6,279 nucleotides of DNA, taken from contig CABSFC010000129.1 in the NCBI GenBank assembly GCA_902476875.1, forward strand, positions 1 through 6,279. Direction: 5' to 3'. Position numbers and translations under genes: made by a program. Source of the DNA: an uncultured Oscillibacter sp. GTDB lineage: Bacteria; Bacillota; Clostridia; Oscillospirales; Oscillospiraceae. The stretch's first letter is position 1, and the number at the start of each line of letters is the position of its first letter. This document shows positions 1 to 6,279 of the stretch, piece by piece. Below the pieces are notes generated by a model, which searched no databases, was not told where the DNA came from, and saw only the letters and a program-made list of their open reading frames with translations.

Positions 1-2
1 AG

Positions 3-587
3 TTCGACTACACCAAGGGCTATAAGTTCTCCACCTACGCCACCTGGTGGATCCGGCAGGCCATCACCCGGGCCATCGCGGACCAGGCCCGCACCATCCG
101 CATCCCCGTCCACATGGTGGAGACCATCAACAAGGTCATCCGGGTCAGCCGTCAGCTCCTCCAGGAGCTGGGGCACGACCCCTCCCCCAACGAGATCGCC
201 GCCGAGATGAACATGCCCGTGGACAAGGTGCGGGAGATTTTGAAGATCGCCCAGGAGCCCGTCTCCCTGGAGACCCCCATCGGCGAGGAAGAGGACTCCC
301 ACCTGGGCGACTTCATCCCCGACGAGGGCGCGTCCGAACCCTCCGAGGCCGCGTCCTTCACACTGCTGAAGGAGCAGCTGATGGACGTCCTCTCCACCCT
401 GACGCCCCGGGAGGAAAAGGTGCTGAAGCTGCGTTTCGGCATCGACGACGGCCGCACCCGCACTCTGGAGGAAGTGGGCAAGGAGTTCAACGTCACCCGG
501 GAGCGCATCCGCCAGATCGAGGCCAAGGCCCTGCGAAAGCTGCGCCATCCCAGCAGAAGCAAGAAGCTGAAGGACTTTCTGAACTGA
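3..587 (+). CDS. rpoD: RNA polymerase primary sigma factor (RpoD/SigA), 3' part
   Basis: This is the C-terminal 194 residues of the housekeeping sigma-70 factor, which directs RNA polymerase to -10/-35 promoters. The gene enters from the left edge, so no start is visible; the frame is open from base 3, and the internal ATG at 114 is only Met38 of the visible part. Residues 1-35 are region 2.3/2.4, with the near-invariant FDYTKGYKFSTYATWWIRQA stretch that melts and reads the -10 element. A region 3 domain follows, then the 3.2 linker around residues 85-107 (SLETPIGEEEDSHLGDF). Region 4 runs from about residue 117 to the end, with the -35-binding helix-turn-helix at about 154-173 (EEVGKEFNVTRERIRQIEAK). 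The end, KLKDFLN then TGA, is typical of primary sigmas. Alternative sigmas usually lack this degree of conservation, so the identification is secure. It converges on the minus-strand gcv gene set. Confidence 0.97.
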   Translation, partial: FDYTKGYKFSTYATWWIRQAITRAIADQARTIRIPVHMVETINKVIRVSRQLLQELGHDPSPNEIAAEMNMPVDKVREILKIAQEPVSLETPIGEEEDSHLGDFIPDEGASEPSEAASFTLLKEQLMDVLSTLTPREEKVLKLRFGIDDGRTRTLEEVGKEFNVTRERIRQIEAKALRKLRHPSRSKKLKDFLN

Positions 588-603
588 GTTTGCTCATCAC
601 ATA

Positions 604-645
604 AAGAGATTGCCTGCCCCAGCTTGGGGCAGGCAATCTTTTCTT
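604..645 (+). terminator. Intrinsic terminator of rpoD, possibly bidirectional
   Basis: A perfect 14-bp inverted repeat (AGATTGCCTGCCCC at 607-620 and GGGGCAGGCAATCT at 626-639) closes on a 5-nt loop. G-U and A-U pairs at 604-606/640-642 can extend it. On the + strand it runs into TTTTCTT (639-645), a classic rho-independent terminator starting about 17 nt after the rpoD stop. On the minus strand the same stem is followed by CTCTTTATG, a weaker U-tract, so it may also end transcripts coming from lpdA, whose stop codon lies only about 35 nt from this stem. No other terminator is visible between the two convergent genes. Confidence 0.93.
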
Positions 646-677
646 GATTCTGCGGTTTTCCGCCTCTAAGGCCGCGT

Positions 678-2063
<1,386 letters not shown>

Positions 2064-2075
2064 AATGCTCTCCAT
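2064..2075 (-). promoter_or_regulatory. Ribosome binding site that sets the lpdA start
   Basis: Read on the minus strand, GGAGAG (2073-2068) lies 4 nt before ATG at 2063; counted from its GGAG core the spacing is 6 nt. The alternative in-frame ATG at 2075 overlaps this site and has only GGCGGA almost touching it. This favours the shorter protein beginning MSDYQLIV, which also matches the usual N-terminus of the family just before the FAD-binding strand. Confidence 0.75.
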
Positions 2076-2105
2076 TCCGCCGCTTCGTTTTGGCGTGGGT
2101 CAAAT

Positions 2106-2138
2106 GGAGCTCTCCCCAAGCGGCAAAGGGAGAGCTCC
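2106..2138 (-). terminator. Intercistronic hairpin between lplA and lpdA (attenuator or RNA-stability element)
   Basis: A perfect 11-bp inverted repeat (GGAGCTCTCCC at 2106-2116 and GGGAGAGCTCC at 2128-2138) surrounds an 11-nt loop. In the minus-strand transcript the stem begins about 24 nt after the lplA stop and ends about 42 nt before the lpdA ATG. It is followed only by AUUUG, so it is not a strong terminator. It could end a fraction of transcripts, protect the 3' end of upstream mRNA, or act as a processing site. No Ts follow it on the + strand, so a minus-strand role is favoured. The structure is directly visible; the function is inference. Confidence 0.6.
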
Positions 2139-2162
2139 GTGCCTGTATTGCGGGTTTGGCCG

Positions 2163-3143
2163 TCAAAGCTCCTGCGCTTCCAGCAGGTGGCAGATGTCCC
2201 CGCCGGCCTCCAGTCCGGCGGCGCCGATCCGTTCCCGCATGTTCCTCAGGGTGAAGCGGCAGCCGGCCAGCGCCTGCTCCAGGGCGGGCGCCACCTGCCA
2301 GTCCATGGCGTCGGAGTAGACCCGGGCCTCCTGGATGATCCCGCTCTCCACCTGGAGCTGGAGCTGCAAGTCGCCCCACGCAAACCGCTCCCCGCACGTA
2401 AAGGTGAACGGCAAGCGGCGGCCGTAGTTCCACTCCCAGCTCTGGTTCCGGCGGTACAGTGCGTCGATGGCGGCGCGGTCCATATCGTTCAGGGTCATGG
2501 TCTCCGTGGGCAGGCCGTAGACCTTGCGGAACGCCTCAAACAGCTTTTTCTTTAACAGCGGGACTGTCACCTCGGGGGCCAGCTCCCGCAGGTTCACCAC
2601 CCGGGAGCGGACGGAGTCCACGCCCTTGGCGGCCAGCTTGGCCTTGTCGGGGTTGAGATAGCGGCCCATGCGCGCCATGTCCACGTCCACCAGCAGCGTG
2701 CCGTGGTGGTAGGACTGCTGCCCGTTCTGGTAGAAAGCGTTTCCGGAGAACTTCCGCCCTTCGGCCAGCACGTCGTTGCGCCCGGACTTCTCCGCGTGGA
2801 GGCCCAGGCTCAGGCACGCCTCCAAAATCACGGAGAACTGCCGGTCCAGGTCGTAGTCCGCGGTGGGCACCAGGAAGGTAAAGTTCAGGTTTCCCAGGTC
2901 GTGGAACACCGCGCCGCCACCGGAGAGGCGGCGGGCCAGATGCCCGCCCTCCTCTTCCAGCAGGGTGGTCCTGCACTCCTTCCAGGCGTTCTGGTTGCGG
3001 CCGATGACCACGGTGTTCTGGTTCTGCCACAGGTAGAGGATACAGCAGCCGGACTTCACGCTCTCCAGCAGATACTGCTCCACCGCCAGGTTGAAATGGG
3101 GGTCAAAGCTGTTCCCCTCGTAGATCTTTAACTGTTTAATCAT
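2163..3143 (-). CDS. lplA: Lipoate-protein ligase A
   Basis: A cytoplasmic enzyme that activates lipoate (or octanoate) with ATP to lipoyl-AMP and transfers it to a lysine of lipoyl-domain proteins. At 326 residues it is full length for bacterial LplA. It has the N-terminal catalytic domain (about 1-235) and the C-terminal accessory domain (about 240-326, after WEWNYGR), so it should not need a separate LplB subunit. Signature motifs are RRLSGGGAVFHD (71-82), the lipoyl-adenylate loop; GRNDVLAEGRKFSGNAF (121-137), containing the predicted catalytic Lys131; HHGTLL (146-151); and KGVDSVRSRVVNL (173-185). The start overlaps the end of gcvPB by 8 nt with only a weak GGAAAA site, suggesting translational coupling to gcvPB. 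Its place directly after the P-protein genes points to GcvH as its main target. Octanoyltransferase LipM, a related fold, lacks this C-terminal domain, so LplA is the better call. Confidence 0.93.
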   Translation of the reverse strand: MIKQLKIYEGNSFDPHFNLAVEQYLLESVKSGCCILYLWQNQNTVVIGRNQNAWKECRTTLLEEEGGHLARRLSGGGAVFHDLGNLNFTFLVPTADYDLDRQFSVILEACLSLGLHAEKSGRNDVLAEGRKFSGNAFYQNGQQSYHHGTLLVDVDMARMGRYLNPDKAKLAAKGVDSVRSRVVNLRELAPEVTVPLLKKKLFEAFRKVYGLPTETMTLNDMDRAAIDALYRRNQSWEWNYGRRLPFTFTCGERFAWGDLQLQLQVESGIIQEARVYSDAMDWQVAPALEQALAGCRFTLRNMRERIGAAGLEAGGDICHLLEAQEL

Positions 3144-4542
3144 CTTTTTTCCATCGCAGCACCGGATTACGGGCGGCCCGGACGTCGTCGGGACGGCCGA
3201 TCTGGGCGTGATGGGGGGCGTTGTGCATGAACTCCGGGTCCTTGTGGGCCAAGTCGTAGAGCTGGCGGAACACGTCCGCCGCCCAGTCCAGGGTCTCCCG
3301 GCTCTCGGTCTCCGTGGGCTCCAGCATCAGCGCCTCGTGGACGATCAGGGGGAAGTACATCGTGGGCGGATGCATACCGTAGTCGATCAGGGACTTGGCC
3401 ACGTCCAGGGCGGACACGCCGGTCTCCTTCTTGAAAGCGCTGAGATCCAGCACGAACTCGTGCATACAGATGCGGTCAAAGGCGGGCTCGAAGGTCCCCT
3501 GGATCTTCCGCATCAGGTAGTTGGCGTTCAGCACCGCGTTCCGGGCGGCCTCGGGGATGCCCTCCCGGCCCAGGGTCATGATGTAGGTCAGGGCCTTCAC
3601 CACCACCAGGAAGTTGCCCGCGAAGCCCCGGACCTGCAGACGGCCGGGGCCGTCCATCAGGGCGGATCTGGGCAGGAACTCGGAGAGGAAAGCCTTGCAG
3701 CCCACCGCGCCCGCGCCGGGACCGCCGCCGCCGTGGGGCGTGGCGAAGGTCTTGTGCAGGTTCATGTGGATGCAGTCAAAGCCCATGTCGCCGGGGCGGA
3801 CCACGCCCATGACCGCGTTCAGGTTGGCGCCGTCATAGTAGCACAAGCCCCCGGCCTCGTGGACCAGACGGGTGATCTCAAGGATGTTCTCGTCAAAGAT
3901 GCCGACGGTGTTGGGGTTGGTCAGCATCAGTCCGGCGGTGTCCTCCCCCAGGGCGGCCTTCAGAGCCTCCAGGTCCACGCAGCCGTCGGGCGCGGAGGCG
4001 ATGTTCACCACCTCAAAGCCGCACATGGCGGCGGTGGCGGGATTGGTGCCGTGGGCGGAGTCGGGGACGATGATCTTGGTGCGCTTTTTGTCGCCCCGGG
4101 CGTCGTGATACTGCTTGATGAGCAGCACGCCGGTGAACTCGCCGTGGGCGCCGGCGGCGGGCTGGAAGGTCATGTCGTCCATGCCGCTGACCTCGCACAG
4201 GTACCGCTTGGCGGTGTCCAGTACCTCCCGGCAGCCCTCCACCGCGTCGGCGGGGGCCAGCGGGTGGATCTGGGTGAAGCCGGGCAGCGCCGCCATCTCC
4301 TCGTCAATGCGGGGGTTGTACTTCATGGTGCAGGAGCCCAGCGGATAGAAGCCGCAGTTGACGCCGTGGACATTGTGGTTCAGCTCCGTATAGTGGCGGG
4401 AGATGTCGGTCTCGCTCATCTCCGGCAGGGCGGGCGGGGTCTCGCGCTCCAAACCGGCGGGCAGGTCCACGATCTCCACATCGCAGGGGGGCAGCAGGCT
4501 CAGGCCCCGGCCCGGTACGCTCTTCTCAAAAATCAGCTTCAT
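3136..4542 (-). CDS. gcvPB: Glycine dehydrogenase (decarboxylating) subunit 2, PLP-binding half of the P-protein
   Basis: With GcvPA it forms the P-protein, which decarboxylates glycine on PLP and transfers the aminomethyl group to the lipoyl arm of GcvH. The 468-residue product (MKLIFEKSVPGR start) is close to the usual length. Landmarks are YPLGSCTMKYNP (66-77), PAAGAHGEFTG (128-138), DSAHGTNPATAAMCG (161-175), YDGANLNAVMG (236-246), and NLHKTFATPHGGGGPG (261-276), in which Lys264 is the predicted Schiff-base lysine, followed by the glycine-rich loop. The frame stays open upstream to an ATG at 4617, inside gcvPA. The ATG at 4542 is chosen because a near-perfect AAGGAGGTG lies 8 nt before it and it forms an ATGA overlap with the gcvPA stop. 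The 3' end overlaps lplA by 8 nt. Single-chain P-proteins, as in E. coli, join the two halves; here they are separate, as is usual in Gram-positives. Confidence 0.97.
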   Translation of the reverse strand: MKLIFEKSVPGRGLSLLPPCDVEIVDLPAGLERETPPALPEMSETDISRHYTELNHNVHGVNCGFYPLGSCTMKYNPRIDEEMAALPGFTQIHPLAPADAVEGCREVLDTAKRYLCEVSGMDDMTFQPAAGAHGEFTGVLLIKQYHDARGDKKRTKIIVPDSAHGTNPATAAMCGFEVVNIASAPDGCVDLEALKAALGEDTAGLMLTNPNTVGIFDENILEITRLVHEAGGLCYYDGANLNAVMGVVRPGDMGFDCIHMNLHKTFATPHGGGGPGAGAVGCKAFLSEFLPRSALMDGPGRLQVRGFAGNFLVVVKALTYIMTLGREGIPEAARNAVLNANYLMRKIQGTFEPAFDRICMHEFVLDLSAFKKETGVSALDVAKSLIDYGMHPPTMYFPLIVHEALMLEPTETESRETLDWAADVFRQLYDLAHKDPEFMHNAPHHAQIGRPDDVRAARNPVLRWKKDD

Positions 4543-5855
4543 CCCGCCAACACCTCCTTCACGATGGCAACGGCCCTGTCCAGGGCCTCCCTGGAGACTT
4601 TCTCCGTGGCGCACCACAGCACGCCGCCGTCAACCGGCAGGCCGCCCAGGATTCCGGCGTCCTCCAGCGCTTTCAGCGCCTCCTCCGCCTTGGGCATCTC
4701 CACCACGAACTCGTCAAAATAGTCGCCGGGGTATTTCAGGGACACGCCGGGGAGCTTGCAGAGCTCCGCTGCCAGATAGTGGGCCTTGGCCATGGACTGG
4801 CGGGCGGCGTCAGCCATGCCCTGTGGGCCCATGGTGGCCATGTACAGTCCGGCGGTCAGGGCGCACAGCGCCTCGTTGGAGCAGATGTTGCTGCTGGCCT
4901 TCTCCCGGCGGATGTGCTGCTCCCGGGCCTGGAGGGACAGGACATAGGCGCGGTCGCCCTTGGTGTCCACGGTCTCGCCCACGATGCGGCCGGGCAGCTT
5001 GCGCATGTACTTGGTGGTCGTGGCCATGAAGCCCAGATACGGGCCACCGAAGCCGATGGGCATACCCAGGGGCTGTCCCTCGCCCACGGCCACGTCGGCG
5101 CCGCAGTCCCGGGGCGTCTTGAGGATGGCCAGCGCGATGGGGTTGCAGCCCATGACGTACATGGCCCCGGCAGCATGGACCGCCTCGCCCAGGGCCTCCG
5201 CGTCCTCGAAGAGGCCGTTGAAGTTGGGCTGCTGGACGTAGAAGGAGGCCACGTCAGGGGTCAGCATCTCCTTCAGCGCTTTGATGTCCGTCCTGCCGTC
5301 CTTTGCGGGGACGACGCGCAGCTCGTCGCCGGTGCCGTAGCAGTAGGTACGGATGGTATTGATGGTGTCGGGATGGGCGGCGGCGGAGACCAGGGTCACC
5401 CGGCGCTTCCGGTCCCGGCACATGGCCGCGGCCTCGGCGGCGGCGGTGGCGCCGTCGTAGACGGAGGCGTTGGACACGTCCATGCCGGTCAGCTCGCAGA
5501 TCATGGTCTGGTACTCGAAGATGGACTGGAGCACGCCCTGGCTCATCTCCGCCTGATAGGGCGTGTAGGCCGTCACGAACTCCTCCTTGGCGGGGATGTA
5601 CTTGACGATGCTGGGGATATAGTGGTCATAGGCGCCGGCGCCCCGCAGGATGGTGGAGAACACCTTGTTCTTCGCCGCCATGGCGGACACGGCGCGGCCG
5701 ACCTCCAGCTCGCTCATACCGGCGGGCACATCCAGCGGATGGTCCAGGTACATGCTCTCAGGCACATCGCGGTACAGCTCCCGATAGTCGCCAAGCCCGA
5801 TGTCCCGCAGCATCTCCTGCCGCTCCGCCGGGGTGGAGGGCACATAGCTTCCCAT
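4539..5855 (-). CDS. gcvPA: Glycine dehydrogenase (decarboxylating) subunit 1, N-terminal half of the P-protein
   Basis: The partner subunit of GcvPB in the heterotetrameric glycine decarboxylase. It has the fold-type I aminotransferase-like architecture but no PLP-lysine motif of its own. At 438 residues it matches the family. Clear signatures are RGAGAYDHYIPS (71-82), TAYTPYQAEMSQG (95-107), ICELTGMDVSNASVYDGATA (119-138), QQPNFNGLFED (208-218), GEGQPLGMPIGFGGPYLGF (258-276), PGRIVGET (288-295) and LSLQAREQHIRREKASSN (306-323). The start at 5855 is supported by GAGGAGGG five nt upstream and lies just 1 nt after the gcvH stop. The stop overlaps the gcvPB start as ATGA, which fits balanced synthesis of two subunits of one complex. 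No frameshift or missing block is seen. Confidence 0.97.
   Translation of the reverse strand: MGSYVPSTPAERQEMLRDIGLGDYRELYRDVPESMYLDHPLDVPAGMSELEVGRAVSAMAAKNKVFSTILRGAGAYDHYIPSIVKYIPAKEEFVTAYTPYQAEMSQGVLQSIFEYQTMICELTGMDVSNASVYDGATAAAEAAAMCRDRKRRVTLVSAAAHPDTINTIRTYCYGTGDELRVVPAKDGRTDIKALKEMLTPDVASFYVQQPNFNGLFEDAEALGEAVHAAGAMYVMGCNPIALAILKTPRDCGADVAVGEGQPLGMPIGFGGPYLGFMATTTKYMRKLPGRIVGETVDTKGDRAYVLSLQAREQHIRREKASSNICSNEALCALTAGLYMATMGPQGMADAARQSMAKAHYLAAELCKLPGVSLKYPGDYFDEFVVEMPKAEEALKALEDAGILGGLPVDGGVLWCATEKVSREALDRAVAIVKEVLAG
4551..4559 (-). promoter_or_regulatory. Strong ribosome binding site for gcvPB
   Basis: Read on the minus strand, AAGGAGGTG (4559-4551) lies 8 nt upstream of ATG at 4542, inside the last codons of gcvPA. 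It is close to a perfect match to the anti-Shine-Dalgarno sequence. It decides the gcvPB start against the more distal in-frame ATG at 4617 and suggests that GcvPB is translated strongly on its own as well as by coupling. Confidence 0.85.
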
Positions 5856-5856
5856 A

Positions 5857-6234
5857 TCAGCCCTCCTCAGCGCAGTGCGCCTCGTAGGCCGCCGCGTCCA
5901 GCAGCTCCTCCTGTCCGGTGATGTTCTCCACCTTGATGATCCACGCGCCGTAGGGGTCGCTGTTCAGCTTCTCAGGGGCGTCGGCCAGCTCCTCGTTGAC
6001 GGCGCACACCGTGCCGCTGACGGGGCTGATCAGATCGGAGACCGCCTTGACGGACTCCACGTCGCCGAAGGACTCGCCGGCGGAGACGTCGTCGCCCTCC
6101 CCGGGCAGGTTGATGAACACCACGTCGCCCAGGGCGTCCTGCGCGAAATCGGAAATGCCGATGACCGCCACGTCGCCCTCCATCTTGATCCACTCGTGGG
6201 ACTTGGAATACTTCAGCTCAGCAGGAAAGTTCAT
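5857..6234 (-). CDS. gcvH: Glycine cleavage system H protein (lipoyl carrier)
   Basis: A small carrier protein whose lipoyl-lysine shuttles the aminomethyl intermediate from the P-protein to GcvT, and is then reoxidised by dihydrolipoamide dehydrogenase. The 125-residue length is typical. It begins with the usual YSKSHEWIKMEGDVAVIGIS (9-28) and contains FAQDALGDVVFINLPGEG (30-47). The lipoylation hairpin is ESVKAVSDLISPVSG (60-74), with Lys63 as the expected modified residue. The tail includes NSDPYGAWIIKV (91-102). The ATG at 6234 has GGAGGT 6 nt upstream. GcvH-like proteins of lipoate-relay systems share the fold, but the position directly before gcvPA/gcvPB supports the genuine H protein. 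LplA, three genes downstream, is its likely lipoylating enzyme. Confidence 0.97.
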   Translation of the reverse strand: MNFPAELKYSKSHEWIKMEGDVAVIGISDFAQDALGDVVFINLPGEGDDVSAGESFGDVESVKAVSDLISPVSGTVCAVNEELADAPEKLNSDPYGAWIIKVENITGQEELLDAAAYEAHCAEEG

Positions 6235-6240
6235 GATCGT

Positions 6241-6246
6241 ACCTCC
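6241..6246 (-). promoter_or_regulatory. Ribosome binding site of gcvH
   Basis: Read on the minus strand, GGAGGT (6246-6241) lies 6 nt before the gcvH ATG, in a short A+T-rich spacer (about 6247-6262) that stands out from its G+C-rich surroundings. A second purine-rich GGGAGG occurs at about 6272-6267 but has no nearby ATG to serve. No complete promoter can be judged because the window ends here, and no glycine riboswitch is visible; if present it should lie upstream of the first gcv gene, outside the window. Confidence 0.8.
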
Positions 6247-6252
6247 AAAAAT

Positions 6253-6279
6253 TTAATATGTGTTTCCTCCCGGGCGGCG
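6253..6279 (-). CDS. Possible last codons of the upstream gene, perhaps gcvT (aminomethyltransferase)
   Basis: At the right edge one minus-strand frame reads RRPGGNTY then TAA (6255-6253), 18 nt before the gcvH start. That is a normal intergenic distance, and gcvT commonly precedes gcvH in Gram-positive gcv operons. GcvT proteins often end in a short basic tail after a Phe-Tyr pair, which this would suit. Only 27 bases are available, and a second frame (AAREETHIKFLEVRS, TGA at 6233-6231, overlapping the gcvH ATG) is also open, so both frame and identity are tentative. Confidence 0.3.
   Translation of the reverse strand, partial: RRPGGNTY

Noticed and set aside
47..604. 185-residue open frame on the + strand overlapping rpoD in another frame
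   Set aside because: Pro/Arg/Gly/His-rich out-of-frame translation of rpoD; the rpoD frame encodes conserved sigma regions throughout.
640..677. Small GCGG-AAAA-CCGC hairpin just after the lpdA stop
   Set aside because: Only four base pairs and no U-tract; it can arise by chance in G+C-rich DNA and the nearby 14-bp stem explains termination better.
2064..2162. Possible promoter for lpdA in the lplA-lpdA gap
   Set aside because: A TTGACC hexamer is present on the minus strand, but no TATAAT-like element lies 16-18 nt further on, so a sigma-70-type promoter cannot be supported from sequence.
3208..4722. 504-residue open frame on the + strand opposite gcvPB
   Set aside because: It is antisense to a gene with unmistakable P-protein motifs. 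Its composition (many Gly, Val, His, Gln, Ala repeats) is what G+C-rich third positions give on the opposite strand, and it shows no domain.
4779..5921. 380-residue open frame on the + strand opposite gcvPA
   Set aside because: Same shadow effect: low-complexity Gly/His/Ala-rich translation, no plausible start context, and complete overlap with the well-supported gcvPA.
6235..6279. Glycine riboswitch upstream of gcvH
   Set aside because: Only 45 bases remain, with no conserved aptamer stems, and the gene before gcvH appears to end here; a riboswitch would be expected further upstream, outside the window.

Overview
This is a G+C-rich window, with G or C at most third codon positions, from what looks like a Gram-positive anaerobe of the Clostridia. 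The evidence is a SigA/RpoD-type housekeeping sigma factor, a glycine decarboxylase P-protein split into two genes (gcvPA and gcvPB, not one fused gcvP), strong GGAGG ribosome binding sites, and a lipoate ligase next to the glycine cleavage genes. The overall look suits the high-G+C Oscillospiraceae (Flavonifractor-like), but that placement is inference from sequence character, not from a search.

Layout. On the + strand, positions 3-587 are the 3' part of rpoD, covering sigma regions 2.3 to 4.2. A strong intrinsic terminator follows at about 604-645. The rest of the window is one minus-strand gene set converging on rpoD. In transcription order (right to left) it reads: possible last codons of gcvT at the right edge, gcvH (6234-5857), gcvPA (5855-4539), gcvPB (4542-3136), lplA (3143-2163) and lpdA (2063-678). 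The first four complete genes are very tightly packed: a 1-nt gap, a 4-nt ATGA overlap and an 8-nt overlap. The only sizeable gap, 99 nt, lies between lplA and lpdA and contains a perfect 11-bp inverted repeat.

Function. GcvH carries the lipoyl arm (predicted on Lys63). GcvPA/GcvPB decarboxylate glycine and load the aminomethyl group onto that arm. GcvT, presumably just outside the window, passes the one-carbon unit to tetrahydrofolate, and LpdA reoxidises the dihydrolipoyl arm with NAD+. LplA probably attaches lipoate to GcvH. The cluster therefore encodes nearly the whole glycine cleavage system plus the enzyme that activates its carrier protein. In an anaerobe the system can run toward glycine breakdown or, with ample reductant, toward glycine synthesis; the sequence does not say which.

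I found no RNA genes, mobile elements, CRISPR arrays or long gene-free stretches. The long plus-strand open frames opposite the gcv, lplA and lpdA genes are G+C-driven shadows. The content is conventional. The points worth a second look are the hairpin before lpdA, the shared terminator between convergent genes, the LplA/GcvH pairing and a CxxC motif in LpdA. I do not see an undescribed system.
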